From Pseudomonas sp. AOB-7 (GTDB taxonomy: Bacteria; Pseudomonadota; Gammaproteobacteria; Pseudomonadales; Pseudomonadaceae), in assembly GCF_003696305.1 (NCBI RefSeq), contig NZ_RFFK01000014.1, forward strand, positions 1 through 64,000: 64,000 nt of DNA, in the 5' to 3' direction. Numbering within the stretch: the first letter of the stretch is position 1; every line of letters starts with the position of its first letter. A program made the translations under genes and the position numbers. Positions 6,299 to 15,255 of the stretch are shown in pieces. A model generated the notes under the pieces. It was not told where the DNA came from and ran no database searches. It saw nothing but the letters and a program-made list of their open reading frames with translations.

Positions 6299-8248
6299 AT
6301 GAGCAAAGGAAGCCGTCCGGACGACGAATTGCGCTTTCGGCCGCAGCCGGGCAAACCGCAGCAACGCGGCCAACACTTCGTCAACCAGGTGCTGCGCCAG
6401 GCCAACAAGGCCGGCACCGGCAAGCCGCGCAAGGCAGGCCACCAGCCTGGCGCCCGCCTCGGCCGCGGGCATGTCGCCGCTCGTTTCAGCGCGCAGCAAC
6501 TGCCGTCCAACGCCCGCCGCGTCACCATCAAGACGCGCCTGGTGAACCTGCGCCAGGCCGGCAAACGCTCGACGCTCAGCCACCTACGCTACATCGAGCG
6601 CGACGGCGTCAGTCGCGAGGGCGATCCGGGCCAGGCCTACGGGCCGCTGACCGACCAGGCTGACCTCAATGCGTTCGAGGAACACGGCCGGGACGACCGC
6701 CACCAGTTTCGCTTCATCGTCTCGCCCGAGGATGCCGAGCAGCTCGACGACCTACGCACCTATACCCGCCACCTGATGAACCGGATGGAGGCCGACCTCG
6801 GCACCCGCCTCGACTGGGTGGCGGTCGACCACTGGAACACAGACAACCCGCACACCCACATCGTCCTGCGCGGCAAGGACGACACCGGCAAGGACCTGGT
6901 GATCGCTCGTGACTACATCGCCGAGGGCATGCGCAACCGCGCCGCGGAGCTGGCCACCGAATGGCTCGGCCCGCGTACTGAATTGGAGATCCGGCAGAGT
7001 CTGCAGCGCGAGGTGCAGCAGGAGCGCTTTACCAGCCTGGATCGCACCCTATTGCGCGAACGCCAAGCCGGCGTGCTCAGCCTGAAATCGCTTGCCAACC
7101 ATCCACGTCGGCAGCTACTGATAGGCCGCCTGCAACAGTTGCAGCGGCTCGAGCTGGCCCATGAAGTTCGACCCGGACAATGGATCCTACGTGACGACGT
7201 CGAGGCCACTCTGCGCGCCATGGGCGAGCGCGGCGATATCGTGCGCACGATGCAGCGGGCCATGGGTAGCCTGCAGCACGAGCTGGCTGTATTCGAGCCG
7301 GGCAAGGGTACTCCCAGGGTGGTCGGCCGGATCGTGGCCAAGGGCCTGGCTGACGAGTTGCGTGACCGCGGCTACCTGGTGGTCGACGGTCTCGACGGCA
7401 AGGCGCATTACCTGACGCTGCCGGCCCGTGCGGAGCTGGCCGACTACCCCATCGGCGGCGTGGTGGAAACACGCAGCCTGAGCGAGCCGCGCGCGGTGGA
7501 TCGCTCGATTGCGGCGTTGGCTGCGGGCGGCCTTTATCGCACCGATCATCACGCGGCCCTGGCACGATCACAGGCAGTCGAAGGACAGGATCCCGAGGCA
7601 TTGGTTGAACGCCACATCCGGCGACTGGAAGCCTTGCGCCGGGCCGGAATCGTCGAGCGGCTGGCCGAAGGCGTCTGGCGGGTGCCGACCGATCTGCCCG
7701 AGAAAGGCCGGCAGCATGACGCCCGTCGCCTGGGCGACGTCGCCGTCGAACTGCGCACGCCGCTGCCCCTTGAGCAGCAGGTGCGCGCCGTCAGCGCGAC
7801 CTGGCTGGACCAGCAGCTGCTCGGTGGCAACCGCGAGCTGAGCGACCAAGGTTTCGGCAAGGAGGTGCGCGAAGCGTTGCGGCAGCGCGTCGACTTCCTG
7901 GTGGAACAGGGCCTGGCCCAACGCCAGGGCCAACGCGTGGTGCTCGCACGCAACCTGCTGGCCACCTTGCGCGGTCGGGAGCTGACCGCGGCGGCGCGCG
8001 AGATCTCGGCGCAGACGGGCACGAAGTATCGCCCTGCGGTCGAGGGCAAGCGCGTCAGTGGGATCTACCGGCGCAGCGTGCAGCTGGCCAGCGGCCGCTA
8101 TGCCCTACTCGACGATGGTGTAGGCTTCAGCCTGGTGCCGTGGAAGCCGGTGATCGAGCAGAGGCTCGGGCAGAGCGTGTCGGCGGTGATCCAGGGCAAC
8201 AGCGTCTCCTGGCAACTGGGTCGCCAGCGCGGGCCGTCGATTGGTTGA
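6299..8248 (+). CDS. traI: VirD2/MobP-type relaxase with DUF3363 C-terminal domain
   Basis: The 649-residue protein has a basic leader, then a relaxase core: SHLRYIERDG at about 100, FRFIVSPEDAEQLDDLRTYT at about 140-160, and the metal-binding HTHIVLRGKD with His185 and His187. The C-terminal two-thirds (RQSLQREVQQERFTSLDRTL onward) match the DUF3363 extension of Tn4371-type relaxases. It should nick oriT and pilot the strand to the TraG coupling protein. GGAGG precedes the ATG. The gene ends 17 bp from the convergent regulator that begins the cargo. Confidence 0.9.
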   Translation: MSKGSRPDDELRFRPQPGKPQQRGQHFVNQVLRQANKAGTGKPRKAGHQPGARLGRGHVAARFSAQQLPSNARRVTIKTRLVNLRQAGKRSTLSHLRYIERDGVSREGDPGQAYGPLTDQADLNAFEEHGRDDRHQFRFIVSPEDAEQLDDLRTYTRHLMNRMEADLGTRLDWVAVDHWNTDNPHTHIVLRGKDDTGKDLVIARDYIAEGMRNRAAELATEWLGPRTELEIRQSLQREVQQERFTSLDRTLLRERQAGVLSLKSLANHPRRQLLIGRLQQLQRLELAHEVRPGQWILRDDVEATLRAMGERGDIVRTMQRAMGSLQHELAVFEPGKGTPRVVGRIVAKGLADELRDRGYLVVDGLDGKAHYLTLPARAELADYPIGGVVETRSLSEPRAVDRSIAALAAGGLYRTDHHAALARSQAVEGQDPEALVERHIRRLEALRRAGIVERLAEGVWRVPTDLPEKGRQHDARRLGDVAVELRTPLPLEQQVRAVSATWLDQQLLGGNRELSDQGFGKEVREALRQRVDFLVEQGLAQRQGQRVVLARNLLATLRGRELTAAAREISAQTGTKYRPAVEGKRVSGIYRRSVQLASGRYALLDDGVGFSLVPWKPVIEQRLGQSVSAVIQGNSVSWQLGRQRGPSIG

Positions 8249-8265
8249 GCAACAGGCGCCGGGCC

Positions 8266-9120
8266 CTATACCAGCGCCGGCTCCTGCTGCAGCCACTGCT
8301 CGAACGATCGGCTTTGCGGCTTGCCCTCCTTGGCCGCGTAGTAGACCAGCCGCAGGTGGCGATCCTCGTCGATGGTCAGCGTGGTGTGTTCGAACACCAC
8401 CTGGCCAACCGCTTCGATGTGCAGGTGGCGTATCCCCTGGCACGGGCCGTGGATGTCCTGCTGCCGCCACCAGTCCCTGAAGTCCGGCGAGGCCTTCTCC
8501 AGATCCCTCACCAGCGCAGCGATATCCGGATCCTGGGTCGCCCGCACGAAGTCGCGGCGGAAGCTGGAGAGGATCTGCAGCGCCTGTTCTTCCCAGGGGT
8601 CGAACAGCTCGCGCATGGCCGGACTGGTGAACAGCATCCACAGCAGGTTGCGGCGGTCCGCCGGCAGCGCGGAGAAACCGAACACCCGATCCGCTGCGGC
8701 GTTCCAGGCCAACACATCCCAGCGCAGGTTGAGTACGTAGGCCGGACGTGACGGCAGGTCGGCCATCAGCCGGTGAATCAGCGCCGGCACCGTGCACCAG
8801 GTCTTGCCCGGCTCGGGCGGCAGGCGCTGGTGGGCGAGCAGGAACAGGTGACGACGCTCGGTGGCATCCAGCTTGAGCGTGCGCGAGAGGTTGTCGAGGA
8901 AGGTAGCGGACACGCTGATGTCCCGTCCTTGTTCCAGCCAGGTGTACCAGGACAAACCCACCCCGGCCAGGGCTGCGACCTCCTCGCGGCGCAGCCCCGG
9001 CGTGCGCCGCCGACTACCGGCGGGCAGGCCCACCTCCTCCGGCGAAATGCGTTCGCGGCGACTACGCAGGAATTCGGCCAGCTCTACCCGAGTGCGTTCG
9101 GCTGTGCGGGGCGCGCTCAT
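8266..9120 (-). CDS. XRE-family regulator with MmyB-like ligand-binding domain
   Basis: The 284-residue regulator has an N-terminal HTH (about 12-90, with GLRREEVAALAGVGLSWYTW, LEQGRDISVS, and LDNLSRTLKLDATERRHLF). It is followed by an MmyB-like sensor domain (about 105-265: RPAYVLNLRWDVLAWNAAAD, NLLWMLF, DFRDWWRQQD, LVYYAAKEGKPQSRSFEQWL). The start at 9120 is chosen because GGAGGT lies eight bases upstream and the HTH begins soon after. Upstream in-frame codons would add an unsupported leader. It is divergent from the aminolevulinate synthase operon, so it probably controls that operon in response to a small ligand. Confidence 0.85.
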   Translation of the reverse strand: MSAPRTAERTRVELAEFLRSRRERISPEEVGLPAGSRRRTPGLRREEVAALAGVGLSWYTWLEQGRDISVSATFLDNLSRTLKLDATERRHLFLLAHQRLPPEPGKTWCTVPALIHRLMADLPSRPAYVLNLRWDVLAWNAAADRVFGFSALPADRRNLLWMLFTSPAMRELFDPWEEQALQILSSFRRDFVRATQDPDIAALVRDLEKASPDFRDWWRQQDIHGPCQGIRHLHIEAVGQVVFEHTTLTIDEDRHLRLVYYAAKEGKPQSRSFEQWLQQEPALV

Positions 9121-9276
9121 CCGGTTACCTCCAGTAATAGGATAAACAGTCAAATTGTAACCCCTATAAATCCCGAGAAGAATACCCCGACCTGGCCGCG
9201 AATGCCCGAGCCAGGGCTCTTGCTTGATGAGGAACCACACAGAGACGTGTCATCAACTCGCTAAGGAGATAAACGG
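9121..9276. promoter_or_regulatory. divergent promoter region of the cargo regulator and the biosynthetic operon
   Basis: This 156-bp intergenic region serves two divergent genes. It contains an AT-rich core at about 9135-9175 with TATAAAT and TTGACT-like hexamers, but no pair with ideal spacing that I would assert. GGAGGT serves the regulator and AAGGAG (9263-9268) serves the synthase. It is the natural place for the regulator's operator. Confidence 0.45.
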
Positions 9277-10509
9277 ATGTACCAAGCACTTCTTCGGGAA
9301 CAACTGGAGACATTGAAGTCTTCCAACCAGTACCGCACCTTCACCACCCTCAGCCGCATCTGCGGCCAGTACCCACTGGCCAAGCTGGATGGTCGCAAGC
9401 AGGAGCCGGTGGTGGTCTGGTGCAGCAACGACTACCTCGGCATGTCGCAACACCCCGCCGTGCGCGAGCAAATGCACGACGCGCTGGAGACCTACGGCGC
9501 TGGCTCCGGCGGCTCACGCAATATCGGCGGCTCGCACGAGCTGTACGCCAGCCTGGAGGCGAGCCTGGCCGACTTGCACGACAAGGAAGCGGCGCTGGTC
9601 TTCCCCACCGGCTTCGGCTCTAACGATGCCACCCTCCAGTGCCTGCTGCGGCGCATCCCCGACTGCGTGGTGATCAGCGACGAGCTGAACCACGCCTCCA
9701 TCGTCAATGGCATCCGCTCGACGCCCAACGAACGCAAGATCTTCCGCCACAACGATGTCGCGCACCTCGAGCAGATCCTCGCCAGCTACCCGCAGGGCCA
9801 GCCGAAGATCGTGGTGTTCGAGTCGGTCTACTCGATGGACGGCGACATCGCCCCTATCGCCGAAATCGTCGCGGTCGCCAAGCGCTACAACGCCCTCACC
9901 TACCTCGACGAGGTACATGCAGTGGGCATGTACGGCCCACGCGGCGCCGGTATCGCCGCCGAGCTGGGCGTGGCCGATCAGGTGGACATCATCCAGGGCA
10001 CCATGGCCAAGGCCATCGGCGTGATCGGCGGCTATATCGCCTCGGACCAGGTGATCGTCGATGCTGTGCGCTCCTTCGCGACCGGGTTCATCTTCACCAC
10101 TTCGCTGCCGCCGGCGATCACCGCCGGCTGCCTGGCCAGCGTCGAGCACCTCAAGGCCAGCCGCTTCGAGCGCGATCGCTTGCATGCCCAGACCGCCAAG
10201 CTGCGCGAGCGGCTCAAGCACTACGACGTGCCAGTGATGCCCTGCTCGCAGACCCACGTGCTGCCGGTGCTGGTGGGCGAGGCCAAGCGCTGCAAGGCGG
10301 CGGCAGAACGCCTGCTGCATACCCATGGCGTGTACCTGCAGCCGATCAACTATCCCTCGGTACCGGTGGGCACCGAGCGTTTCCGCGTCAACGCCACGCC
10401 GAACCACAGCGATACGCAGATCGAGCACCTGGCGCGGTCGCTGCGCGAGACCTTCGAGCATTTCAGCATTCCGCTGGCCTCCGAGGCGTTCGCTGCGGAG
10501 GTGGCCTGA
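9277..10509 (+). CDS. 5-aminolevulinate synthase (alpha-oxoamine synthase family)
   Basis: The 410-residue PLP enzyme is clearly of the ALA-synthase type. It has VWCSNDYLGMSQHP, GSGGSRNIGGSHELY, SDELNHASIVNGIR, FESVYSMDGDIAPI, YLDEVHAVGMYGPRGAG, the Schiff-base segment IQGTMAKAIGVIGGY with Lys245, and RSFATGFIFTTSLPP. The known reaction is glycine plus succinyl-CoA to 5-aminolevulinate. Pseudomonads make haem ALA from glutamyl-tRNA, so this copy on an ICE, inside a biosynthetic operon, points to specialised metabolism. A changed acyl-CoA specificity is possible. The next gene starts one base after its stop. Confidence 0.92.
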   Translation: MYQALLREQLETLKSSNQYRTFTTLSRICGQYPLAKLDGRKQEPVVVWCSNDYLGMSQHPAVREQMHDALETYGAGSGGSRNIGGSHELYASLEASLADLHDKEAALVFPTGFGSNDATLQCLLRRIPDCVVISDELNHASIVNGIRSTPNERKIFRHNDVAHLEQILASYPQGQPKIVVFESVYSMDGDIAPIAEIVAVAKRYNALTYLDEVHAVGMYGPRGAGIAAELGVADQVDIIQGTMAKAIGVIGGYIASDQVIVDAVRSFATGFIFTTSLPPAITAGCLASVEHLKASRFERDRLHAQTAKLRERLKHYDVPVMPCSQTHVLPVLVGEAKRCKAAAERLLHTHGVYLQPINYPSVPVGTERFRVNATPNHSDTQIEHLARSLRETFEHFSIPLASEAFAAEVA

Positions 10510-10510
10510 G

Positions 10511-11014
10511 ATGGAGCAATCCTTCCTCACCGTGCGCCCGGCGATCCAGGCCGACCTGGCCAGGTTGGTGGAGCTGCGCGCGTATCTGCTGGACGGCACC
10601 ACCGCCAGCTATTCGAGCAAGACGCCGGAGGACGCAGCGCGCTGGCGAGCGGCCTACCGCACCTGGCTGAGCAGCCGCCTGAGCGAGAGCGACTGCGTGC
10701 AGATCCTCGCCGCCGAGCACAGGGAATCCGGCCAGGTGCTGGGCTGCGCGACGGCCATCATCGACCAGCGCGCGCCGGCGCCAGGCTGCCTCAATGGCCT
10801 GTCCGGCTGGGTGCAATCGGTGGTGGTGGAGCCGCAGTGGCGCGGCCGTGGCATCGCCCGGCAGTTGATGCAGCACCTGCTGCGCTGGTTCGCCAACCGC
10901 GGCGTCGGCTGCGTGGTACTGCAGAGCACCGAGGCCGCGGGCACGCTCTACCAGGCCCTGGGCTTCGTCGCCAGCGACGAGCGCCTGCTGATCCGTCAGG
11001 AGGCCTCGGCATGA
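10511..11014 (+). CDS. GNAT-family N-acyltransferase of the cargo operon
   Basis: The 167-residue protein shows the acetyl-CoA-binding loop VVVEPQWRGRGIARQLMQHL at about 100-119, then a motif-B-like ending (STEAAGTLYQALGFVASDER). The N-terminal segment TVRPAIQADLARLVELRAYL is typical of the fold. It begins one base after the ALA synthase and overlaps the next gene by ATGA, so translation is coupled. It could acylate an ALA-derived amine or provide self-protection. The acceptor cannot be inferred. Confidence 0.85.
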   Translation: MEQSFLTVRPAIQADLARLVELRAYLLDGTTASYSSKTPEDAARWRAAYRTWLSSRLSESDCVQILAAEHRESGQVLGCATAIIDQRAPAPGCLNGLSGWVQSVVVEPQWRGRGIARQLMQHLLRWFANRGVGCVVLQSTEAAGTLYQALGFVASDERLLIRQEASA

Positions 11015-12081
11015 AGATCCTGATCATCGGCCTGGGCTACGCCGGCAACCGCTACCGCCGCGCCTTCGAGCATATCGCCACGAGCACTGGCCTGCCGCTG
11101 TCGCTGGCCTATGTCGGGCGCCAGCAGAAGACGACCGAGCTGCCCTACTTCGACAGCGTCACCCGCGCACTGGAAGGCTTCGCGCCGGACATCGTCGTGG
11201 TCAGCGTCAACGACCACAGCCATGCGCCGGTGCTCAAGCAGCTGGCCGGCTACCGGGGCTTCGTGCTCTGCGAGAAGCCGCTGGTCACGCCCAGTGACGA
11301 CTTGGACGAGCTGCTCGCCGCACTGGAGCAGATCGGCGGCTTTGCCCTAGACCTGGTAGAGCGCTATTCGGACGCGACCCAGCAGTTGCGTGAGTGGGTC
11401 GAGCGTCACGACTGGCAACTGGTCCGCGCCAACTTCCACTGGGGCAAGGACCGCATCAACGACTACCGCCCCACCTGCGGCGTGACCAGCGAGGTGATCC
11501 ATGCCCTGGACCTGCTCGGCTGGATCTGCCCTCGCGCCGGCCAGCTCCGGCTCGATGGCGTGCTCGGCGTGCGCTCGGATTTCTCGGTCTCCGGCGCAGA
11601 GGTACTCGACACCGTGCAGCTCACCGCCAGCCTGGGCGAGGCGCGGGTCACCGGCTACGCCAGCTTCGTCAACATCGTGCGCCAGCGCACCGTGGATTTC
11701 AGCTTCGTCGATCGCGATGCTCGGCTGATCCATGCGCGCCTGGTGTTCGACACGCCGCGCTGGGATCACGACCAGCTGCGCATCTGGACGCGCGGCACCA
11801 ACGGCACCGAGGAGCTGCTGCACGCGTTCGCCACCGCGCCCGACGAGCCTGGCCTGGACACCCTGCACAAGCTCTCACGGCTGTGCCGGCAGGTGGTGCG
11901 CGCCGTGGCGCTCAAGGAGCCGCCCCGCCAGCCCTTCGCCGGCCTCGACACCGCAGTGGCGCTGCAGCGCCTGCTCAACGACCTGGAAACCCACGCCCAA
12001 ACCCCAGCACCGGCGCGCTACGTCCATGGCGAGACGCGCGTGCTGCTGGCCGAGGACAGCGACCTGGAAAGCCTCGGGTAA
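11011..12081 (+). CDS. Gfo/Idh/MocA-family NAD(P)-dependent oxidoreductase
   Basis: The 356-residue protein opens with a Rossmann motif, IIGLGYAGNRYRRAF (glycines at 7, 9 and 12). It then has VVVSVNDHSHAPVLKQL and the family's CEKP at residues 87-90, whose lysine is catalytic in relatives. The C-terminal alpha/beta half includes NFHWGKDRINDYRP and TSEVIHALDLLGW, a substrate-domain stretch with a His likely to serve in catalysis. Relatives reduce or oxidise sugars, imines or related carbonyls. Here it would be the redox step of the pathway. Its start is coupled to the GNAT stop. Confidence 0.87.
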   Translation: MKILIIGLGYAGNRYRRAFEHIATSTGLPLSLAYVGRQQKTTELPYFDSVTRALEGFAPDIVVVSVNDHSHAPVLKQLAGYRGFVLCEKPLVTPSDDLDELLAALEQIGGFALDLVERYSDATQQLREWVERHDWQLVRANFHWGKDRINDYRPTCGVTSEVIHALDLLGWICPRAGQLRLDGVLGVRSDFSVSGAEVLDTVQLTASLGEARVTGYASFVNIVRQRTVDFSFVDRDARLIHARLVFDTPRWDHDQLRIWTRGTNGTEELLHAFATAPDEPGLDTLHKLSRLCRQVVRAVALKEPPRQPFAGLDTAVALQRLLNDLETHAQTPAPARYVHGETRVLLAEDSDLESLG

Positions 12082-12103
12082 CCCAATCACAAGGAGAACG
12101 ACT

Positions 12104-13957
12104 ATGTGTGGAATCGCTGGATGGCTGTCCTACAGCCAGAACCTGGAAACGCAACGCGACACCCTGCAGCGCATGACCGACACCATGGCCCTGCGCGGCC
12201 CGGATGCTGGCGGTCTGTGGATCGAGGGCCCGGTGGGCCTGGGCCATCGGCGCCTGTCGATCATCGACCTGGAGGGTGGTCGCCAACCGATGACCGCCAT
12301 GCACGGTGGTCCGCGCGAAGCCGCCGCCATCACCTACAGCGGCGAGGTCTACAACTTCCGCGAGCTGCGCACCGAGCTGCAACGTCTCGGCCACCGCTTC
12401 GAGACCCGCAGCGACACCGAGGTGGTGCTGCGCGCCTATGTCGAATGGGGCGAGGCCTTCGTCGAGCGGCTCAACGGCATGTATGCCTTCGCCATCTGGG
12501 ACCTGCGTTCGCAAGAGCTGCTGCTGATCCGCGACCGCATGGGCGTCAAGCCGCTGTACTACTTCCCCACCGCGGACGGTGTGGTGTTCGGTTCAGAGCC
12601 CAAGGCGCTACTGGCCAACCCGCTGGTACCGCGCAAGGTGCGTGCAGACGGCCTGCGCGAGATCCTGGAGATGGTGAAGACGCCGGGCCATGCCGTGTTC
12701 GACGGCATGCGCGAGGTGATGCCAGGCGAGATCGTGCGCATCAACCGCCAGGGCCTGGGTCGCCGCCACTACTGGAAGCTGGAGGCGCGCGAGCACGCCC
12801 ACTCGCTGGACGAGACCATTCGCCATACCCGCGACCTGCTGGAGGACATCGTCGATCGCCAGATCGTCGCCGACGTCCCGCTGTGCAGCCTGCTCTCCGG
12901 CGGCCTCGACTCCTCGATCATCACCGCGCTGGCATCGAAGAAGCTGCTGGCCGCCGGCAAGGAGAACATCCGCTCCTTCTCCGTCGACTTCGTCGATCAC
13001 GGCAGCGGCTTCACCGGCGACGCCGTGCGCGGCACCCAGGATGCACCCTTCGTGCGCGACCTGGTGGAGAAGACTCGCTCCAGCCACCAGGAGATCGTCC
13101 TCGACAGTCGCGAGCTAGCCGATCCGGCGCTGCGGGCACAGATCGTCCGCGCCCTCGACCTGCCGCCGGCCTTCTGGGGCGACATGTGGCCGTCGCTCTA
13201 CCGGCTGTTCCAGGAGGTGCGCAAGCACTCGACGGTGGCACTGTCGGGCGAGAGCGCGGACGAGGTGTTCGGCGGCTACCGCTGGTTCCACGATCCCGAG
13301 GCGATCCAGGCCGACAACTTCCCCTGGCTGGCCTCGGTCACCGGCAAGTACTTCGACGGCAAGACCCTGTTCGACCCGGGCCTGCTGACCCATCTCGACA
13401 TGCACAGCTTCCTGCGCGACAGCTACGCCCAAGCCATCGCCGAGGCGCCGGTACTGCCAGGCGAAAGCGCGCTCGACCAGCGCATGCGGCAGATGAGCTA
13501 CGTCAACCTGACCCGCTTCGTGCAGACCCTGCTCGACCGCAAGGATCGCATGAGCATGGCCGTCGGCCTCGAGGTGCGGGTGCCGTTCTGCGACCACCGC
13601 CTGGTCGAGTACGCCTTCAACATCCCCTGGGCGATGAAGGCCTTCGACGGGCGGGAGAAAAGCATCCTGCGCGCGGCGACCCGCGACCTGCTGCCGGAGT
13701 CGATCAGCGAGCGGGTCAAGAGCCCCTACCCCTCGACCCAGGACCCGGCCTACGAGCAGGCGCTGCGTGATGCCCTGGCCGCCATTCAGGCGGATCGCAA
13801 CGCGCCGGTGACGCCCCTGCTCGACAGCGGCCGTATCCAGCAAACCCTGGCCAAGCCGCTCGGCAGCGTCTCGCCCATGTACGAGCGCATGGGCATGGAG
13901 CTGGCGGTCGGCCTCAACACTTGGCTGAACGAGTACGACGTCAGCCTCGAACTCTAG
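12104..13957 (+). CDS. glutamine-dependent asparagine-synthetase-like amidotransferase
   Basis: The 617-residue protein starts MCGIAGWLSY. Cys2 is the Ntn glutaminase nucleophile, so the ATG at 12104 is firm; AAGGAG lies upstream. The glutaminase domain continues with ALRGPDAGG, LGHRRLSIIDLEGGRQPM and TYSGEVYNFREL. Ser79 stands where E. coli AsnB has the oxyanion-hole Asn (from memory). The synthetase domain has the PPi loop SGGLDSS at 265-271, SGESADEVFGGYRWF and LEVRVPFCDH. Such enzymes adenylate a carboxylate and amidate it. In an ALA-based operon it may act on a pathway acid rather than aspartate. It lies 22 bp after the oxidoreductase gene. Confidence 0.88.
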   Translation: MCGIAGWLSYSQNLETQRDTLQRMTDTMALRGPDAGGLWIEGPVGLGHRRLSIIDLEGGRQPMTAMHGGPREAAAITYSGEVYNFRELRTELQRLGHRFETRSDTEVVLRAYVEWGEAFVERLNGMYAFAIWDLRSQELLLIRDRMGVKPLYYFPTADGVVFGSEPKALLANPLVPRKVRADGLREILEMVKTPGHAVFDGMREVMPGEIVRINRQGLGRRHYWKLEAREHAHSLDETIRHTRDLLEDIVDRQIVADVPLCSLLSGGLDSSIITALASKKLLAAGKENIRSFSVDFVDHGSGFTGDAVRGTQDAPFVRDLVEKTRSSHQEIVLDSRELADPALRAQIVRALDLPPAFWGDMWPSLYRLFQEVRKHSTVALSGESADEVFGGYRWFHDPEAIQADNFPWLASVTGKYFDGKTLFDPGLLTHLDMHSFLRDSYAQAIAEAPVLPGESALDQRMRQMSYVNLTRFVQTLLDRKDRMSMAVGLEVRVPFCDHRLVEYAFNIPWAMKAFDGREKSILRAATRDLLPESISERVKSPYPSTQDPAYEQALRDALAAIQADRNAPVTPLLDSGRIQQTLAKPLGSVSPMYERMGMELAVGLNTWLNEYDVSLEL

Positions 13958-13966
13958 TCCCCAACC

Positions 13967-13995
13967 GGATGCGGCCCCGGTGCGGGGCCGCATCC
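13967..13995. terminator. strong stem-loop after the amidotransferase gene
   Basis: A 12-bp perfect stem GGATGCGGCCCC / GGGGCCGCATCC has a five-base loop and lies nine bases after the stop codon. No T-run follows, so it is more likely an attenuator or mRNA-stabilising structure than a full terminator. It could reduce expression of the downstream exporter relative to the enzymes. Confidence 0.6.
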
Positions 13996-14042
13996 CTTCG
14001 CTGTACCACCCACGCGTTCCTGCAACGCAAGCGAGTCCGAGC

Positions 14043-15242
14043 ATGCACACACCCAACCAATCACCCATCTACCTCATAGCGCTGGGGGCCTTCGCCCTCG
14101 GCATGGCCTCCTACGTCACCGCCGGGTTGATCCCGATGATCGAGGCCTCGTTCGCGGTCTCCGTCGCGGTGGCCGCACAGCTGGTCACCGCCTTCACCCT
14201 GGCCTACGGCCTGGGTTCGCCGATCTTCGTTGCCCTGACCCCGGCGCATCGTCAGCGCGCCGGCTTGTTGCTGGCCCTGGGCCTGTTCGTCATCGCCAAC
14301 GCCGCCAGCGCGTTGGCCGAGAGCTTCACCGCGCTGATGGTCTGGCGCGCCATCGCCGGTATCGGCGCCGGTGTCTACCTGGCCATGGGCATCGGCGCCT
14401 CGGCCGCCGTGTCTTCTCCTGAACGCCGTGGCAAGGCCATCGCCATCATCATGGGTGGCATGGCCAGTGGCGTAGTGCTGGGCGTGCCGCTCAGCCTGTT
14501 GATCGCCGAACAGCTCGGCTGGCAGGCCGCCCTGTGGCTGGTCACCCTGCTTGGCCTGGTGGCCTTCTTCGGTCTGCTGCTGAAGCTCCCGTCCCTGCCG
14601 GCAGCCACCGCCACCACGCTTGGCCAGAAGCTGGCGATCCTCGGCGACGGCCATGTGCTGGTCATCCTGCTGGTGTCGCTGCTCGCCGCCATCGCCAGCC
14701 TGGGCATGTACACCTTTATCGCCCCGCTGCTGGCTGACCCGGCCTACGGCGCGGTGCGTTCGGTCACGCCCTATCTGTGGGTCTGGGGCATCGGCGGTGT
14801 GCTGGGCAGCTTCCTGATCGGCCCGCTGGTGGATCGCATCAAGGGCCCGGTGCTGACCTTCGCCATCATGCTGATCCTCGCCGTGTCGCTGTTCGTGCTG
14901 CCGCTGGCGGCGGCCCTCAGCACCTGGCTGGTGATGCTGCCCATCGCCCTTTGGGGCGCGGTCGGCTGGGCGCTGCAGGTGCCGCAGAACAACGAGCTGA
15001 TCCTGGCCCGCCAGGCTCAAGGCGACGGCAACCTGGCCATCGCCCTGAACGAGTCGGCGCTCTACCTGGGCAGCGCCATCGGCGCCGCGGCCGGCGGCTT
15101 CGTGCTGCTGTTGCAGATGCCCACCTGGACCCTGGCCGCCAGCGCCGGTGGTGTCGCAGCCCTCGGTGCCCTGCTGCAGATCGTCAACCTGCGTCGCCAG
15201 CCGACCTGGAACGGCGACGTGCAAGCCGAACCCTACAACTGA
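14043..15242 (+). CDS. MFS transporter (DHA1-type drug or metabolite exporter)
   Basis: The 399-residue protein has about twelve hydrophobic segments. It shows the DHA1 antiporter patterns: ALGMASYVTAGLIPMIEASF in TM1, LTPAHRQRAGLLLALG between TM2 and TM3, RAIAGIGAGVYLAMGIGAS in TM4 and GGMASGVVLGVPLSLLIAEQ in TM5. It resembles the arabinose-efflux/YdhP branch, which exports sugars, purines and drugs. It lies in line with the biosynthetic genes, beyond the 13.97-kb stem-loop, and is the natural exporter for the product. Its stop is 13 bp before the LysR gene. Confidence 0.88.
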   Translation: MHTPNQSPIYLIALGAFALGMASYVTAGLIPMIEASFAVSVAVAAQLVTAFTLAYGLGSPIFVALTPAHRQRAGLLLALGLFVIANAASALAESFTALMVWRAIAGIGAGVYLAMGIGASAAVSSPERRGKAIAIIMGGMASGVVLGVPLSLLIAEQLGWQAALWLVTLLGLVAFFGLLLKLPSLPAATATTLGQKLAILGDGHVLVILLVSLLAAIASLGMYTFIAPLLADPAYGAVRSVTPYLWVWGIGGVLGSFLIGPLVDRIKGPVLTFAIMLILAVSLFVLPLAAALSTWLVMLPIALWGAVGWALQVPQNNELILARQAQGDGNLAIALNESALYLGSAIGAAAGGFVLLLQMPTWTLAASAGGVAALGALLQIVNLRRQPTWNGDVQAEPYN

Positions 15243-15255
15243 CGGAGGAAAGGCC

